Source: Chloroflexota bacterium (GTDB lineage: Bacteria; Chloroflexota; Anaerolineae; B4-G1). From it: a stretch of 64,000 nucleotides of DNA. Location of the stretch: the NCBI GenBank assembly GCA_024232355.1, contig JAAEPW010000183.1, positions 1 to 64,000 of the forward strand. Direction: 5' to 3'. A program made the translations under genes and the position numbers. The notes under the pieces are model-generated. The model saw only the letters and a list, made by a program, of their open reading frames with translations. It was not told the origin of the DNA and searched no databases. This document shows, in pieces, positions 45,173-53,741 of the stretch (within the stretch, counting starts at the first letter, position 1; each line of letters starts with the position of its first letter).

Positions 45173-45198
45173 AATACTAAAATCAGTCCCAGAGGGAG

Positions 45199-45242
45199 GC
45201 ATTCCCAAATGCCGGTTCTGAATGCGCCGCATTTGGGAATGC
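45199..45242. repeat. Perfect 14-bp-arm palindrome (gcattcccaaatgc family)
   Basis: gcattcccaaatgc at 45199-45212 and its exact reverse complement at 45229-45242, with a 16-nt spacer. It lies 26 nt from the previous palindrome but has unrelated sequence. Confidence 0.85.
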
Positions 45243-45282
45243 TCTCTCCACACAATTAAAACGAGAATTGCCGCAGACTCTT

Positions 45283-46905
45283 CTACTCGTACATACTGCT
45301 GGCCCGCTCGACCAAGTCCACAAACTCGACTACGTCAGCGTCGTGGGGCAGGTATTCGACGATGCGGCGGGCTTCCCAGGCCACGTACTCTATACTCGAT
45401 TCTTGGGCCCAATAGCTGTCGCGCAGGATCTCGGCGTACTCGGCCACCACCGCCGCCAGTTGGAAACGGGCCGAGGCCTCCCTGAAACTGGGTGCAAAGT
45501 CGGCCTTGGCAATTTTTTGGCGATCGACCTCCATCACCTCGCCGGTATCGGGGTCCTCGTAGCGCACGTAGACCGTCATCGCCGGATCGTGCTCGTATAC
45601 CTCGGGGTGGAATTTGATCTCGTACAACGCAGTGACGCTATGTCCGGCACCAACCTCCCCGGCATCCACCTCGTTGTTGCGAAAGTCCTCATCAGCCACG
45701 TCCCGATTCTCATAGCCGATGAGGCGGTAGCGGCTAACCACCGCCGGGTTGAAATCGACCTGAATCTTGGCGTCTTTGGCGATAACCTGGAGAGTCGAGG
45801 TCAGATCGTGGACAAAGACCCGCTCGGCTTCCTTCAACGTGTCCACATAGGCGTAGAAACCGTCGCCGTTGTCGGCCAGTTGCTCCATCAACACGTCGTT
45901 ATAGTTACCCATCCCAAACCCAACCGTGGTCAAATAGATGCCGCGATCGGCATAGTCGCGAATCTGTTCCATGATGGAGTCGGGACCGGTGTTTCCGACG
46001 TTGGCGACACCGTCGGAACAGAGGATGACGCGGTTGATCGCATCGGGGTTAAAGGCCGCGGATGCCATCCGGTAGGCGATGACCAATCCTTCCTCGGCGT
46101 TGGTCGAGCCCTCGGGTTGCAAGCGGTCGATGGCGTCCATGATGCGGCGCGAGTCTTCGACCGCGGTGTGTTCGAGGATGGCGTGTCCTCTAGAGCCATA
46201 GACGGCGATACCGATCTTGTCGCTGGGGCGCAGTTGTTCCACCAACAGCCGCAGCGCGCGCTTGACCATTCCCAGCCGATTCTCCATATCCATCGAACCG
46301 GAGACGTCGATCACAAAGGTGAGGACGGCTTGCTTGCGCTCCTCAGACGGGACCTCGTAGCCTTTGAGGCCTACACGTGCCAGATAGTACCGCTCACCAC
46401 CATAGAGGGACGGTGCTCCCTCCAGGTGAATGGCAAAGGCCCCATCGTGCTCGGCGGGCGGCTCGTAGGCCTGCTCGAAAAAGTTGACATATTCCTCAAC
46501 CCGCACCGACTCGTCAGGCGGCAGGTGACCGTCTGTGATAAAACGGCGCATCACGGTGTAGGAGCCAGTGTCGACGTCAACGGCAAAGGTGGAAAAGTGA
46601 TCGTCATCGGTGTCGATAAAGGGGTTGACGCCATAGTCCTCGAAAAAGACATCGCCGTAGGGTTGGTCGTTGGGCTCGTCCGTGCCGCCAGTGGATGGAT
46701 CTGCACCGGCATCGGGAGCCCCGGGGGCAGCGGTCACTTGTACGTATTCGGTTACGGTCTCTACTGCAGTCTCGCCCTCTACAACCCGGGTGACCTCTAC
46801 CTGGACTTCTTGTACGATAGTCTCTGGTGTTGCTGCTGGACCACAACTAGCCAGCAAGGCAACCACTACCAACGTGATCCATGTGAAACGAACTTTTGTA
46901 TACAT
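45283..46905 (-). CDS. VWA-domain lipoprotein (YfbK-like)
   Basis: 540 residues, GGAGGAG directly before the start. The lipobox LLAS-Cys21 is followed by a Glu/Val/Thr stalk (VQEVQVEVTRVVEGETAVET) to about residue 60. A conserved N-terminal von Willebrand-associated region (YGVNPFIDTDDDHFSTFAVD, DTGSYTVMRRF) leads to the VWA domain with MIDAS residues Asp200, Ser202 and Ser204 (DVSGSM). A C-terminal region (DFAPSFREASARFQLAAVVA) completes the YfbK-like layout. Such proteins are surface metal-dependent adhesion or scaffold modules. It lies downstream of the sigma/anti-sigma pair and shares its stalk with the anti-sigma protein, so it is a likely partner or target of that circuit. Confidence 0.88.
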   Translation of the reverse strand: MYTKVRFTWITLVVVALLASCGPAATPETIVQEVQVEVTRVVEGETAVETVTEYVQVTAAPGAPDAGADPSTGGTDEPNDQPYGDVFFEDYGVNPFIDTDDDHFSTFAVDVDTGSYTVMRRFITDGHLPPDESVRVEEYVNFFEQAYEPPAEHDGAFAIHLEGAPSLYGGERYYLARVGLKGYEVPSEERKQAVLTFVIDVSGSMDMENRLGMVKRALRLLVEQLRPSDKIGIAVYGSRGHAILEHTAVEDSRRIMDAIDRLQPEGSTNAEEGLVIAYRMASAAFNPDAINRVILCSDGVANVGNTGPDSIMEQIRDYADRGIYLTTVGFGMGNYNDVLMEQLADNGDGFYAYVDTLKEAERVFVHDLTSTLQVIAKDAKIQVDFNPAVVSRYRLIGYENRDVADEDFRNNEVDAGEVGAGHSVTALYEIKFHPEVYEHDPAMTVYVRYEDPDTGEVMEVDRQKIAKADFAPSFREASARFQLAAVVAEYAEILRDSYWAQESSIEYVAWEARRIVEYLPHDADVVEFVDLVERASSMYE

Positions 46906-46995
46906 TTTCTCCTCCTATGTGTGATTGTGAGCGGCGCTCGAGTGGCCGCTTCTATTAGGTTACATGCAGTTAGGAGAAAAAAAGTTCACTGGGGA

Positions 46996-47063
46996 GAACA
47001 CGGATTTGCTGGATTCACGGATTTTTGTTGGGACCGATCCGTAAATCCAGATGATCCGTGTTC
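46996..47063. repeat. 27-bp-arm palindrome after the anti-sigma fusion gene
   Basis: Arms 46996-47022 and 47037-47063 (outer gaacacggat, inner cacggat/atccgta) pair at 23 of 27 positions. The palindrome ends 2 nt from the stop codon of the large anti-sigma fusion gene. A related phrase occurs at 10781-10884. Confidence 0.85.
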
Positions 47064-47064
47064 T

Positions 47065-50000
47065 TTACTGAACGGTCACGTCCCGAACAACCGCGTCGGA
47101 CATACGCTCTCCGATAGCGGTCACTTGCACGGAGAATTGACCCGACTGTTCAGCACGGATGACAAAGGTCGCCGTGGCGATGTTATTGGGGGGAATGGTG
47201 AGCGCCTGGGGCGGTGAGACGAGGGTGTACCACCGGGCCGGGCTGGGTTCGACCTGCACGGTCTGTGCCTGCGGTAAATAGTTGTAGAGGGCGACGGTGA
47301 CCGTGATCTCTTCACCCTGGATGATGAGGGACGGCAGGTCCAAGTCCACGAAAAAGTCCTGGAAAACGATAATATCATAGGTGGCGACACCCAGTTCGCC
47401 GTCTCGCGTGGATGCCAGCGCGGCCAGCCGCCAGTTGGTGACGTTGTCGGCCAGAGGGAGATCGAGGGCCAGACAACCGTTTTCGTCGGTGAGCGCCTCG
47501 GCGTTCCAGTAGAGGGTCTCTGGGAATATCTGGCGCAGGGGGAACGCTTCGCCGGTCGGGGGTATTGGCGTTGTGGGCGGTACAACCGTTGGCGGCAGCA
47601 GTGTGGGCGTTGGCTCTAGGGTTTGTGTGGCCGGGAGCACCGTCGTCGGAGTCGGGATTACCATCTCTTGGGTCGACATTGGCGCTGCGGTAAGCTCTGC
47701 CGGTTCCTCCGGCGCCACGGTCACTTCTACGTATTCGGTCACGGTCTCTACCACAGTCTCGCCTTCTACAACCCTGGTTACCTCTACCTCCACCTCTTGC
47801 ACAATAGTCTCTGGTGTTGCTGCCGGACCACACCCGGTCAGCCAGCCAACCGGGCCGGTGTAAAGAGCCGGATTGCCGACAGTGCGGGTCAGGTCAGAGG
47901 CCAGGCCGGGGACAAAGGGCAAGTAAACGACGAGGGGAATAAGCAGCAACCCCAGCAGCGTGGTCGCCCAGCCAGAGCGTTGCCATCCTTCCAACACCAA
48001 TCCCTGCCCCAACGTCGCCAGCGCGGCCACGGTCAGCAAAAAGGTAGCAGCTATCAGGGCCAGCAATAGTCCACCCGGATCGCCCCCGCGCACAGCGAGG
48101 CCGACCAGCATCCCGCCAAGCACCAGGTAGGCCGTGAGCAGGCCCGCCGCCAGTTGTGCCCGCGTATCACGCCGGAGCCAGCCGTGGATGGCCAACCCGG
48201 CCACAAGAACCGCTATGACCAGGAGAATCGCCACCGGAGCGCCGACGCCCAGCACGGCCCACAATGCCCACATCGCCCCGCCGACGACCAGCGCCACCAG
48301 CGGAGACGCGAGGCACAGCATCAGCCCGCCAACGAGCACACGGCGCAACGCGCTGCTCAGGACGCCGGTCGGCCCCAAGCCGCGCACGACGATGACGCTC
48401 AAGATCAACGGCAGCAGGGCGAGCGCGATGCTCAGTTTGTTGGAAAGAGCGACCCGTGCGGCGGTGTCATTCTGTGGGAGGGTGACGGACTTGGCCGAGA
48501 GGGTAAAGTCCGGGACCGGCGCGCCAGCCCAGGCAGCCCGGGCAGCTACGTCCTGCGCCACCCGCATCTCTGCTTTGGCATCCAGCAGCGTGGGTAGGTT
48601 CAGACCCGGTGCCCGTCGCCTTAACAACTCTTGATCCAGGAGGAAATAGGTCCGCGCAAAGCTGGGCGGCTGTGTTTCAAGCGCATAGACGGACTCGTCC
48701 ACCACGCCGATGCCCAGCATTGATTGCGTCGGCTGGCTGGTCGATTGATCCGTAGCGGTGATGGCAGTCTGGATCTGGAGATGTGCCGTGTCGCCGGGAT
48801 GATACTGATCCCGGTCGGCGGCCACGGCCACGAGCACCTGGCGCGGCGCGTCCACCACCACCAGGCGAGTACCGCGCACGATGCTGCCATCAGAGAGCAC
48901 GTGGTAGGCGTTTAGTTCGAGGGTACCGACCATCGTTCCGTCCAGGTCGAGGGCAAAGACAGCGCGCCCATCCTCGACCGGGGTCGAGAGGGTGGCGATG
49001 GTCTGCCTGGCCCGCACAACATCGAGGTAGACGGACTGTGCCGCGCTCTCCCCCACCCCGCCCAGCAGCACCTCGGCCCGCAGCGTATCGCCGACCTCGT
49101 AAGCGGCCTTTTCGGCCCGCAGGAGCAAGGCGGCCTGATCACTCTCAAAGGTGAATACCGCGCTCCCTTCAGTGCCCCGAGCATCAAGGGCATAGATATC
49201 GAGTTGGGTGGTGGCAGCAGACGGCGTGTAGGTGAACTCGGCCAGGCCGTAGGGGCCGGTGGGAAGCAAATGTTCTTGGCCATTCGCCAGGATGGTCACA
49301 TTTGTCTCGGCGGGCCGTCCATCGGGGTAAGAGGTCAGGATGTAGACGACGTTCTCGACACCCGGCTTGAACAGGCCACTTTCGGGAACGGCACTGATAA
49401 TGATCGGCTGCGCGGCGATGGGGACGACGTGACGCATACCCACCCACTGCCCAGCGGCGTCCAACACGACGATCTCCAGGTCAAAGCCCACCGATCCATT
49501 TGTGCCGGAGAAATCAAAGTAGGATGGCAGGTCAAAGTCAAACTCGTAGCGACCCTGCGCGTCGGTCTCGCCCAGTACCTGGATCGCCTGCACCCGTTCC
49601 GGCGCTCTGACGTAGCCGCGCAGCGTCACTTGGCTGCCAGCGACCGGCCTGCCGAAAAAGTACTCGGCCTGGATAAGGCCCGTCACCCACTCGCCAGGGC
49701 CGTAAAACGCGCGTCCGGTCTCTGCCGTGACGCGAAAGGCGGGCAGTTCGTACGCGCCGACGTCCACCGTGCGCTCCGATACTGTGTCGCCGAGCAGGGC
49801 TTGCAGCGTGTACGGGCCGTGGGCCGCGTGAGATGGGAGTGTGAAATCGAATGCCGCGACGCCAAAGTCGGAACTGGTCACTGCGTGACGCTCCAGCGCT
49901 TGGTCCGTTCGGTCAAGGACGATGAACACAATCTCTTGGCCTGTCGCTGGTCGCAGATTGACGGCGTCGAGGGCCAACACGCGCGCGTGGATGGTCTGGC

Positions 50001-50706
50001 CGGGCCGGTAGGCGGGCTTGTCAGAGCTGAGGAACAGCTTGTAATCGCGCGCAATGGTGATAGGACGCACAATGCGGTCCTCGCCGTCGGTGGAAGAGGT
50101 CTCGACGACCAGGCTGGCCTCGCCCTCTAAGTCCTCGGGGACGGTAAAGGCGACCTCGGCGGTGCCATTGGCATCGGTGCGGCCGGTGTAGACGATGCTG
50201 GCCAGCCCCGGCGTGCGCCCGATGAGCACGACGATCTCGGCTCCTTCGATGGGTGCAACCTCGTCAGCAGTGCGGACGAGAACCCGCAGCGCGGCCTTAC
50301 TGCCGGGGGCCAGCCGGTCCTGGCCGAGCACCAACGTCTCTTGCAGCCCGGCTGGTAGGGGCAGGCTAATGGTCTGCTGAGTGGTCACGAAAAAGGCGAG
50401 GACGAGCACGGCCAGCAGCGCTTGTGCTATCAGCCCTCGCTGCTGCCACAGTCTCCACAGCGGGCGAGGTTTGGTGCGGGTGCTCAGTTGGCTCCAGATT
50501 CGGGCATCGGCGGCGGCGGGCAGCCGCACCGGTGTGAGGGCGGCGTCAAAGGTAGCGTCCAACTCTTGTTGTACCACCCGCAACTCTTCCAATTCGGCGG
50601 CGCAATAAGAGCACTCGGCCAGGTGGGCCTCAACGTGCGCCCGTTCCCGCTCGTCCAGTTCCCCGTCCAGGTACGCCAGCAGATCCGTCACCACGTGCGC
50701 GTTCAT
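47065..50706 (-). CDS. Anti-sigma factor fused to macroglobulin-like domains and a second membrane block
   Basis: Start at the ATG at 50706, which overlaps the sigma-factor stop by 1 nt; 1,213 residues. A ZAS-type zinc-finger anti-sigma domain opens the protein (His28-x3-Cys32-x2-Cys35), followed by TM1 (AQALLAVLVLAFFVTT). The external part has MG2-like domains of the alpha-2-macroglobulin class (LFLSSDKPAYRPGQTIHARV, GPYTLQALLGD, DRDQYHPGDTAHLQI) but no CxEQ thioester was found. Around residues 750-960 comes a block of about eight TM helices, then TGCGPAATPETIVQEVEVEV, a lipoprotein-like stalk, a Pro/Thr stretch and a final alpha-2-macroglobulin-like beta domain. Signal sensing outside, sigma-factor release inside is the likely logic. 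Confidence 0.82.
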   Translation of the reverse strand: MNAHVVTDLLAYLDGELDERERAHVEAHLAECSYCAAELEELRVVQQELDATFDAALTPVRLPAAADARIWSQLSTRTKPRPLWRLWQQRGLIAQALLAVLVLAFFVTTQQTISLPLPAGLQETLVLGQDRLAPGSKAALRVLVRTADEVAPIEGAEIVVLIGRTPGLASIVYTGRTDANGTAEVAFTVPEDLEGEASLVVETSSTDGEDRIVRPITIARDYKLFLSSDKPAYRPGQTIHARVLALDAVNLRPATGQEIVFIVLDRTDQALERHAVTSSDFGVAAFDFTLPSHAAHGPYTLQALLGDTVSERTVDVGAYELPAFRVTAETGRAFYGPGEWVTGLIQAEYFFGRPVAGSQVTLRGYVRAPERVQAIQVLGETDAQGRYEFDFDLPSYFDFSGTNGSVGFDLEIVVLDAAGQWVGMRHVVPIAAQPIIISAVPESGLFKPGVENVVYILTSYPDGRPAETNVTILANGQEHLLPTGPYGLAEFTYTPSAATTQLDIYALDARGTEGSAVFTFESDQAALLLRAEKAAYEVGDTLRAEVLLGGVGESAAQSVYLDVVRARQTIATLSTPVEDGRAVFALDLDGTMVGTLELNAYHVLSDGSIVRGTRLVVVDAPRQVLVAVAADRDQYHPGDTAHLQIQTAITATDQSTSQPTQSMLGIGVVDESVYALETQPPSFARTYFLLDQELLRRRAPGLNLPTLLDAKAEMRVAQDVAARAAWAGAPVPDFTLSAKSVTLPQNDTAARVALSNKLSIALALLPLILSVIVVRGLGPTGVLSSALRRVLVGGLMLCLASPLVALVVGGAMWALWAVLGVGAPVAILLVIAVLVAGLAIHGWLRRDTRAQLAAGLLTAYLVLGGMLVGLAVRGGDPGGLLLALIAATFLLTVAALATLGQGLVLEGWQRSGWATTLLGLLLIPLVVYLPFVPGLASDLTRTVGNPALYTGPVGWLTGCGPAATPETIVQEVEVEVTRVVEGETVVETVTEYVEVTVAPEEPAELTAAPMSTQEMVIPTPTTVLPATQTLEPTPTLLPPTVVPPTTPIPPTGEAFPLRQIFPETLYWNAEALTDENGCLALDLPLADNVTNWRLAALASTRDGELGVATYDIIVFQDFFVDLDLPSLIIQGEEITVTVALYNYLPQAQTVQVEPSPARWYTLVSPPQALTIPPNNIATATFVIRAEQSGQFSVQVTAIGERMSDAVVRDVTVQ

Positions 50707-51440
50707 CACGCTATCCCCACCACTTTTTCCTGCCCCAACTCGCTTTCCTCCGCTTGCAATTGCGCCTTTAGCTTGCGATGGGCATTGTAGAGCCGCGATT
50801 TGACCGTGCCTTTGCTGATGCCCAACGTCTGCGCGATCTCGTCATAGGAGAACGCTTGCTGGTAACGCAGGAGAACGACGGCGCGGTGACCTTCGGAAAG
50901 CCCATCCACCGCTTGCCAGAGCGACACCGCTTGCTCGCGTTGCAGGGTCACGCCCTCGGGATCGTGACCAGGATGCTGTGCGGGAATGCGCTCCAGCCGC
51001 TCCTCGATGTCGTCCCAATCAGCCGAGGGGAGCGTCTTGCGCCGCATCCGAGAGCGACAACGATTGACGGTGACGCGATAGAGCCAGGTCTCGAATCGGG
51101 CCGGTCCATCGATGCAATAGTTGGGCAGCGCGCGCAGCACGTCGAGAAAGGTCTCTTGCACCGCCTCCTCCGCGTCGCCACTGTTGCGGGTGATGAAAAA
51201 GGCGGTGCGGTAGACATAATCCTTGAAACGGTCGTAGAGCGCCTCAAAGGCCCTGGGCTGGCCGCGTTGAAAGCGGTGGATCAGATCCTCCGTCGGCACG
51301 ACCTTGGCATTGCTGCCACCAAGATTGGCGAAAAAGGCGATGCGCGAGACGCAGGCCCGGTACCAGTCGCGCAGGATCACAAAGACCCTGGACTGCCCCC
51401 TATGCGGGTAGTGGAACAAGTTTTCGGCAAATACGGCCAC
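50706..51440 (-). CDS. ECF sigma factor with a duplicated N-terminal segment
   Basis: 244 residues from the GTG at 51440, supported by GGAG 6 nt upstream. Region 2 is clear (LIHRFQRGQPRAFEALYDRF, GDAEEAVQETFLDVLRALPN, FETWLYRVTVNRCRSR), as is region 4 (GHRAVVLLRYQQAFSYDEIA, ISKGTVKSRLYNAHRKL). The 48 residues before region 2 look like a decayed second copy of its start: LFHYPHRGQSRVFVILRDWY and RIAFFANLGGSN against LIHRFQRGQPRAFEALYDRF and RTAFFITRNSGD. A GTG at 51299 would give a normal 197-residue ECF factor but has no good ribosome site. It is translationally coupled to its anti-sigma factor. Confidence 0.88.
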   Translation of the reverse strand: MAVFAENLFHYPHRGQSRVFVILRDWYRACVSRIAFFANLGGSNAKVVPTEDLIHRFQRGQPRAFEALYDRFKDYVYRTAFFITRNSGDAEEAVQETFLDVLRALPNYCIDGPARFETWLYRVTVNRCRSRMRRKTLPSADWDDIEERLERIPAQHPGHDPEGVTLQREQAVSLWQAVDGLSEGHRAVVLLRYQQAFSYDEIAQTLGISKGTVKSRLYNAHRKLKAQLQAEESELGQEKVVGIA

Positions 51441-51514
51441 ATCACTCTCCGGGTAATTAACGTTCCCTACGAGTTACACGCCGTCAGGTGGATAAAAGTT
51501 CAATCAGATGGAGT

Positions 51515-51727
51515 TTATAGATCTCGAACAAAGGCGCTGAGGATGAGCAATCCACCGGCGATGGCCAGTGCGGCAATTGCATAGTTGTCTGGGATGGCGA
51601 AAAAGTCGAGCACGCCAAAGAGGCCCAGGATGTAGAGAATAGAGGCCACGATCACAGTGCCTGGGCGCGGTGCGCGGGTCTCAAGCGCTCGGCGGCTGGG
51701 TCCGCGGGAAGATCGCCGCCGCGTCAT
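51515..51727 (-). CDS. Small two-helix membrane protein
   Basis: 70 residues from the ATG at 51727, which overlaps the upstream DUF456 stop by 4 nt. A basic, Arg/Ser-rich N-terminus (about 22 residues) is followed by two TM helices (TVIVASILYILGLFGVLDFF, IAALAIAGGLLILSAFV). Translational coupling to the DUF456 gene is the only functional clue. No family recognised. Confidence 0.6.
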   Translation of the reverse strand: MTRRRSSRGPSRRALETRAPRPGTVIVASILYILGLFGVLDFFAIPDNYAIAALAIAGGLLILSAFVRDL

Positions 51728-52242
51728 TGCGCTACCCCTCTCAACACCTGCCAGACAAAGATGAGGATCATCACAATCGCGATGACGAGTTGCACGCCGC
51801 CGGATAGCAGACAACCGGCCGCCCATCCCCCACCAGATTTGATCGCCTCGTTCCAATCCTCACGCCGGTGATATTCGGCGATGACAACGCCAGCTATCGC
51901 GCCGATGATCGCGCCGGGTATCGTGCCGACGATGAAAAGCGTACCGATGACGGCCCCAACCGCCCCCAGCAACACCCCAACCAACAGCGACATGGGGGAA
52001 GCCCCGCCAGCCTTGGCCCCCACCTGAGTCATCCACAAATCGGCAGTAAAGCCGATCGCACCCAGAACGGTAAGAAAACCAAAGGTAAGGAAATCAATGG
52101 TGGCAAAGCGCTCAAAAATCGCGTAAACCAGTATCACGATCCAGATAAAGCCAACACCAGGAACAACCGGCATGATGACGCCGATCAATCCAATGACCAT
52201 CATCACTACTGCGACCCAGAACGCCCACATCGGAAGCACCAT
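51724..52242 (-). CDS. DUF456 membrane protein
   Basis: Start at the ATG at 52242 with AGGAGG 6 nt upstream rather than the longer frame from 52290; 172 residues. Five or so TM helices rich in Gly with GLIGVIMPVVPGVGFIWIVI near the start and GAVIGTLFIVGTIPGAIIGA later fit DUF456, a family of small membrane proteins of unknown role with glycine-zipper-like helices. It is co-transcribed with the 70-residue gene downstream. Confidence 0.8.
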   Translation of the reverse strand: MVLPMWAFWVAVVMMVIGLIGVIMPVVPGVGFIWIVILVYAIFERFATIDFLTFGFLTVLGAIGFTADLWMTQVGAKAGGASPMSLLVGVLLGAVGAVIGTLFIVGTIPGAIIGAIAGVVIAEYHRREDWNEAIKSGGGWAAGCLLSGGVQLVIAIVMILIFVWQVLRGVAQ

Positions 52243-52333
52243 ATTTTTCCTCCTAAACATAAAAAAGTAGACAAGAAAACAAGTAGACAAAGTATTTATA
52301 CCTATCTACTTGTGTACCCGTCTACTTTTAAAG

Positions 52334-52407
52334 TGGGCCGTGCAGGAATCGAACCTGCGACCAAAGGCTTAAAAGGCCCCTGCTCTGCCGAGCTGAGCTA
52401 ACGGCCC
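52334..52407 (-). tRNA. tRNA-Lys (anticodon TTT)
   Basis: Read on the minus strand: acceptor GGGCCGT pairs with ACGGCCC, D arm GCTC/GAGC, anticodon stem GGGGC/GCCTT (two G-T pairs) with loop CTTTTAA, hence anticodon TTT, and T arm GCAGG-TTCGATT-CCTGC. It is 74 nt including discriminator A. CCA is not encoded. Confidence 0.95.
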
Positions 52408-52469
52408 AACGGGGCGCAGTATAACACGGGGGTGAAGGGTTGTCAAACTTTTGTTTGTGCAATTCGCTT

Positions 52470-53741
52470 TTACGGGAGCCCAAGCAAACGGCGCGCCAGT
52501 TCGACGTACTGCAAATGCCAAGGCTGGCCGTTAAAGTTAACATACATCCACGACACGCCCCACAGGTGCATCAACACACCAACGACGATGAGGGCCTTGT
52601 CCCACCAGCGGAGCCGTCCACCGGTTCCCATCGCCGCAAGCATCACGCCTAGCGGCAGCCAATCCAACGCAAAGCGGTAGCCAAACTGGTACGAACCGGT
52701 GTTAAAATAAAGCAACGACGGTATCTGGACCAACAAAATGGAGAGCCACAACCCCAGGCGCAGCAAGGCACGCCGCCCTATCGTGGGAGCGGGCCGCCAC
52801 GTTCGTGCCAAGGCCAGCAGCAGTGCCGGGCATGTGAACAGCAATCCCATTCCCCACGGGTCGGGCGCAATGCGAAAGGGTGATAACGAAACGATAGGAG
52901 GACGGATCAACAATGTGTACAGATTTTCGCGCAAAAAGTAAAGGCTGAACTGCCCCCAGGTTGCCTGTCGTTCCAACAGCACGCCGGGACTATTCATCCA
53001 ACGATAGCCAAACTCCAGCGGGTTGCCAAAACGCGCCCAGTTGTAGGTAGCCTGGCCTAGCAGCGCAGGGAACGCTCCCAAGGCAAACAAAAGCAGGAAC
53101 CGGATACGGCTTTTCAGATCTCGATGGTCCCCAAGACCAAGCACCAAACCAAGAGGAAAGACCAAGAGCACGGGCGCGCGGGCCAGGAATCCTGCCCCCA
53201 ACCAAAACCCCATCACCAGGGGGCGGTTCCGTCCGGTTGCTTCCAATGCATAAAGGCATAGACAAGTAACAGCCGCCACGTGGGCCGTATACCAAACAGA
53301 CCCCAATGCCGCACAGTACCACAGCGGCGTCCCCAACCCCATCAAGACGCACAGCCAAGTTTTGAGTTTTTGATCCCCGGTTTCAAGACGTGACAACACG
53401 ACGTAAAAAAGCGAGACATTAACAGCGCCCAAGACAACACTAAAGGCGATGTCGGAAACAGCCAACCCGTGCACCGCAACCAGAGGCAGCATGAGCAGCG
53501 CCGGCAGTGGCGGGAACGAAACGTACCAACGGCCTACAAAGAGCGTCAGGTCATAGGGCGGCTCCGGGACGTGAAGTAGATCGAGGCGACCGTGGAGAAA
53601 AGATTCGGCTAGGTAGACAAAGTGAGGAGCCAGCGAATGGCGTCCCAGAGAAGCACCCGCAGTGAGACCGTAAACAACGACAAAGACGACGAACAGCCGT
53701 ACGGGGACGCTTTTCCACAGACGGCGCAATGATATGGTCAT
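52470..53741 (-). CDS. GT-C-like polytopic membrane protein
   Basis: 423 residues from the ATG at 53741, overlapping the zinc-ribbon gene stop by 1 nt. Ten or so TM helices. The first external loop, HFVYLAESFLHGRLDLLHVP, followed by GRWYVSFPPLPALLMLP, is the style of mannosyltransferase-like GT-C proteins, although the usual acidic pair is not obvious. It probably transfers sugars from a lipid carrier at the outer face, or has lost that activity. It forms a three-gene leftward unit with the zinc-ribbon protein and a second GT-C gene. Confidence 0.55.
   Translation of the reverse strand: MTISLRRLWKSVPVRLFVVFVVVYGLTAGASLGRHSLAPHFVYLAESFLHGRLDLLHVPEPPYDLTLFVGRWYVSFPPLPALLMLPLVAVHGLAVSDIAFSVVLGAVNVSLFYVVLSRLETGDQKLKTWLCVLMGLGTPLWYCAALGSVWYTAHVAAVTCLCLYALEATGRNRPLVMGFWLGAGFLARAPVLLVFPLGLVLGLGDHRDLKSRIRFLLLFALGAFPALLGQATYNWARFGNPLEFGYRWMNSPGVLLERQATWGQFSLYFLRENLYTLLIRPPIVSLSPFRIAPDPWGMGLLFTCPALLLALARTWRPAPTIGRRALLRLGLWLSILLVQIPSLLYFNTGSYQFGYRFALDWLPLGVMLAAMGTGGRLRWWDKALIVVGVLMHLWGVSWMYVNFNGQPWHLQYVELARRLLGLP

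Noticed and set aside
45268..47217. A 649-codon open frame on the plus strand
   Set aside because: Antisense to the VWA gene and the end of the anti-sigma fusion. GC-rich codon structure opens the opposite strand; the protein has no recognisable domain.
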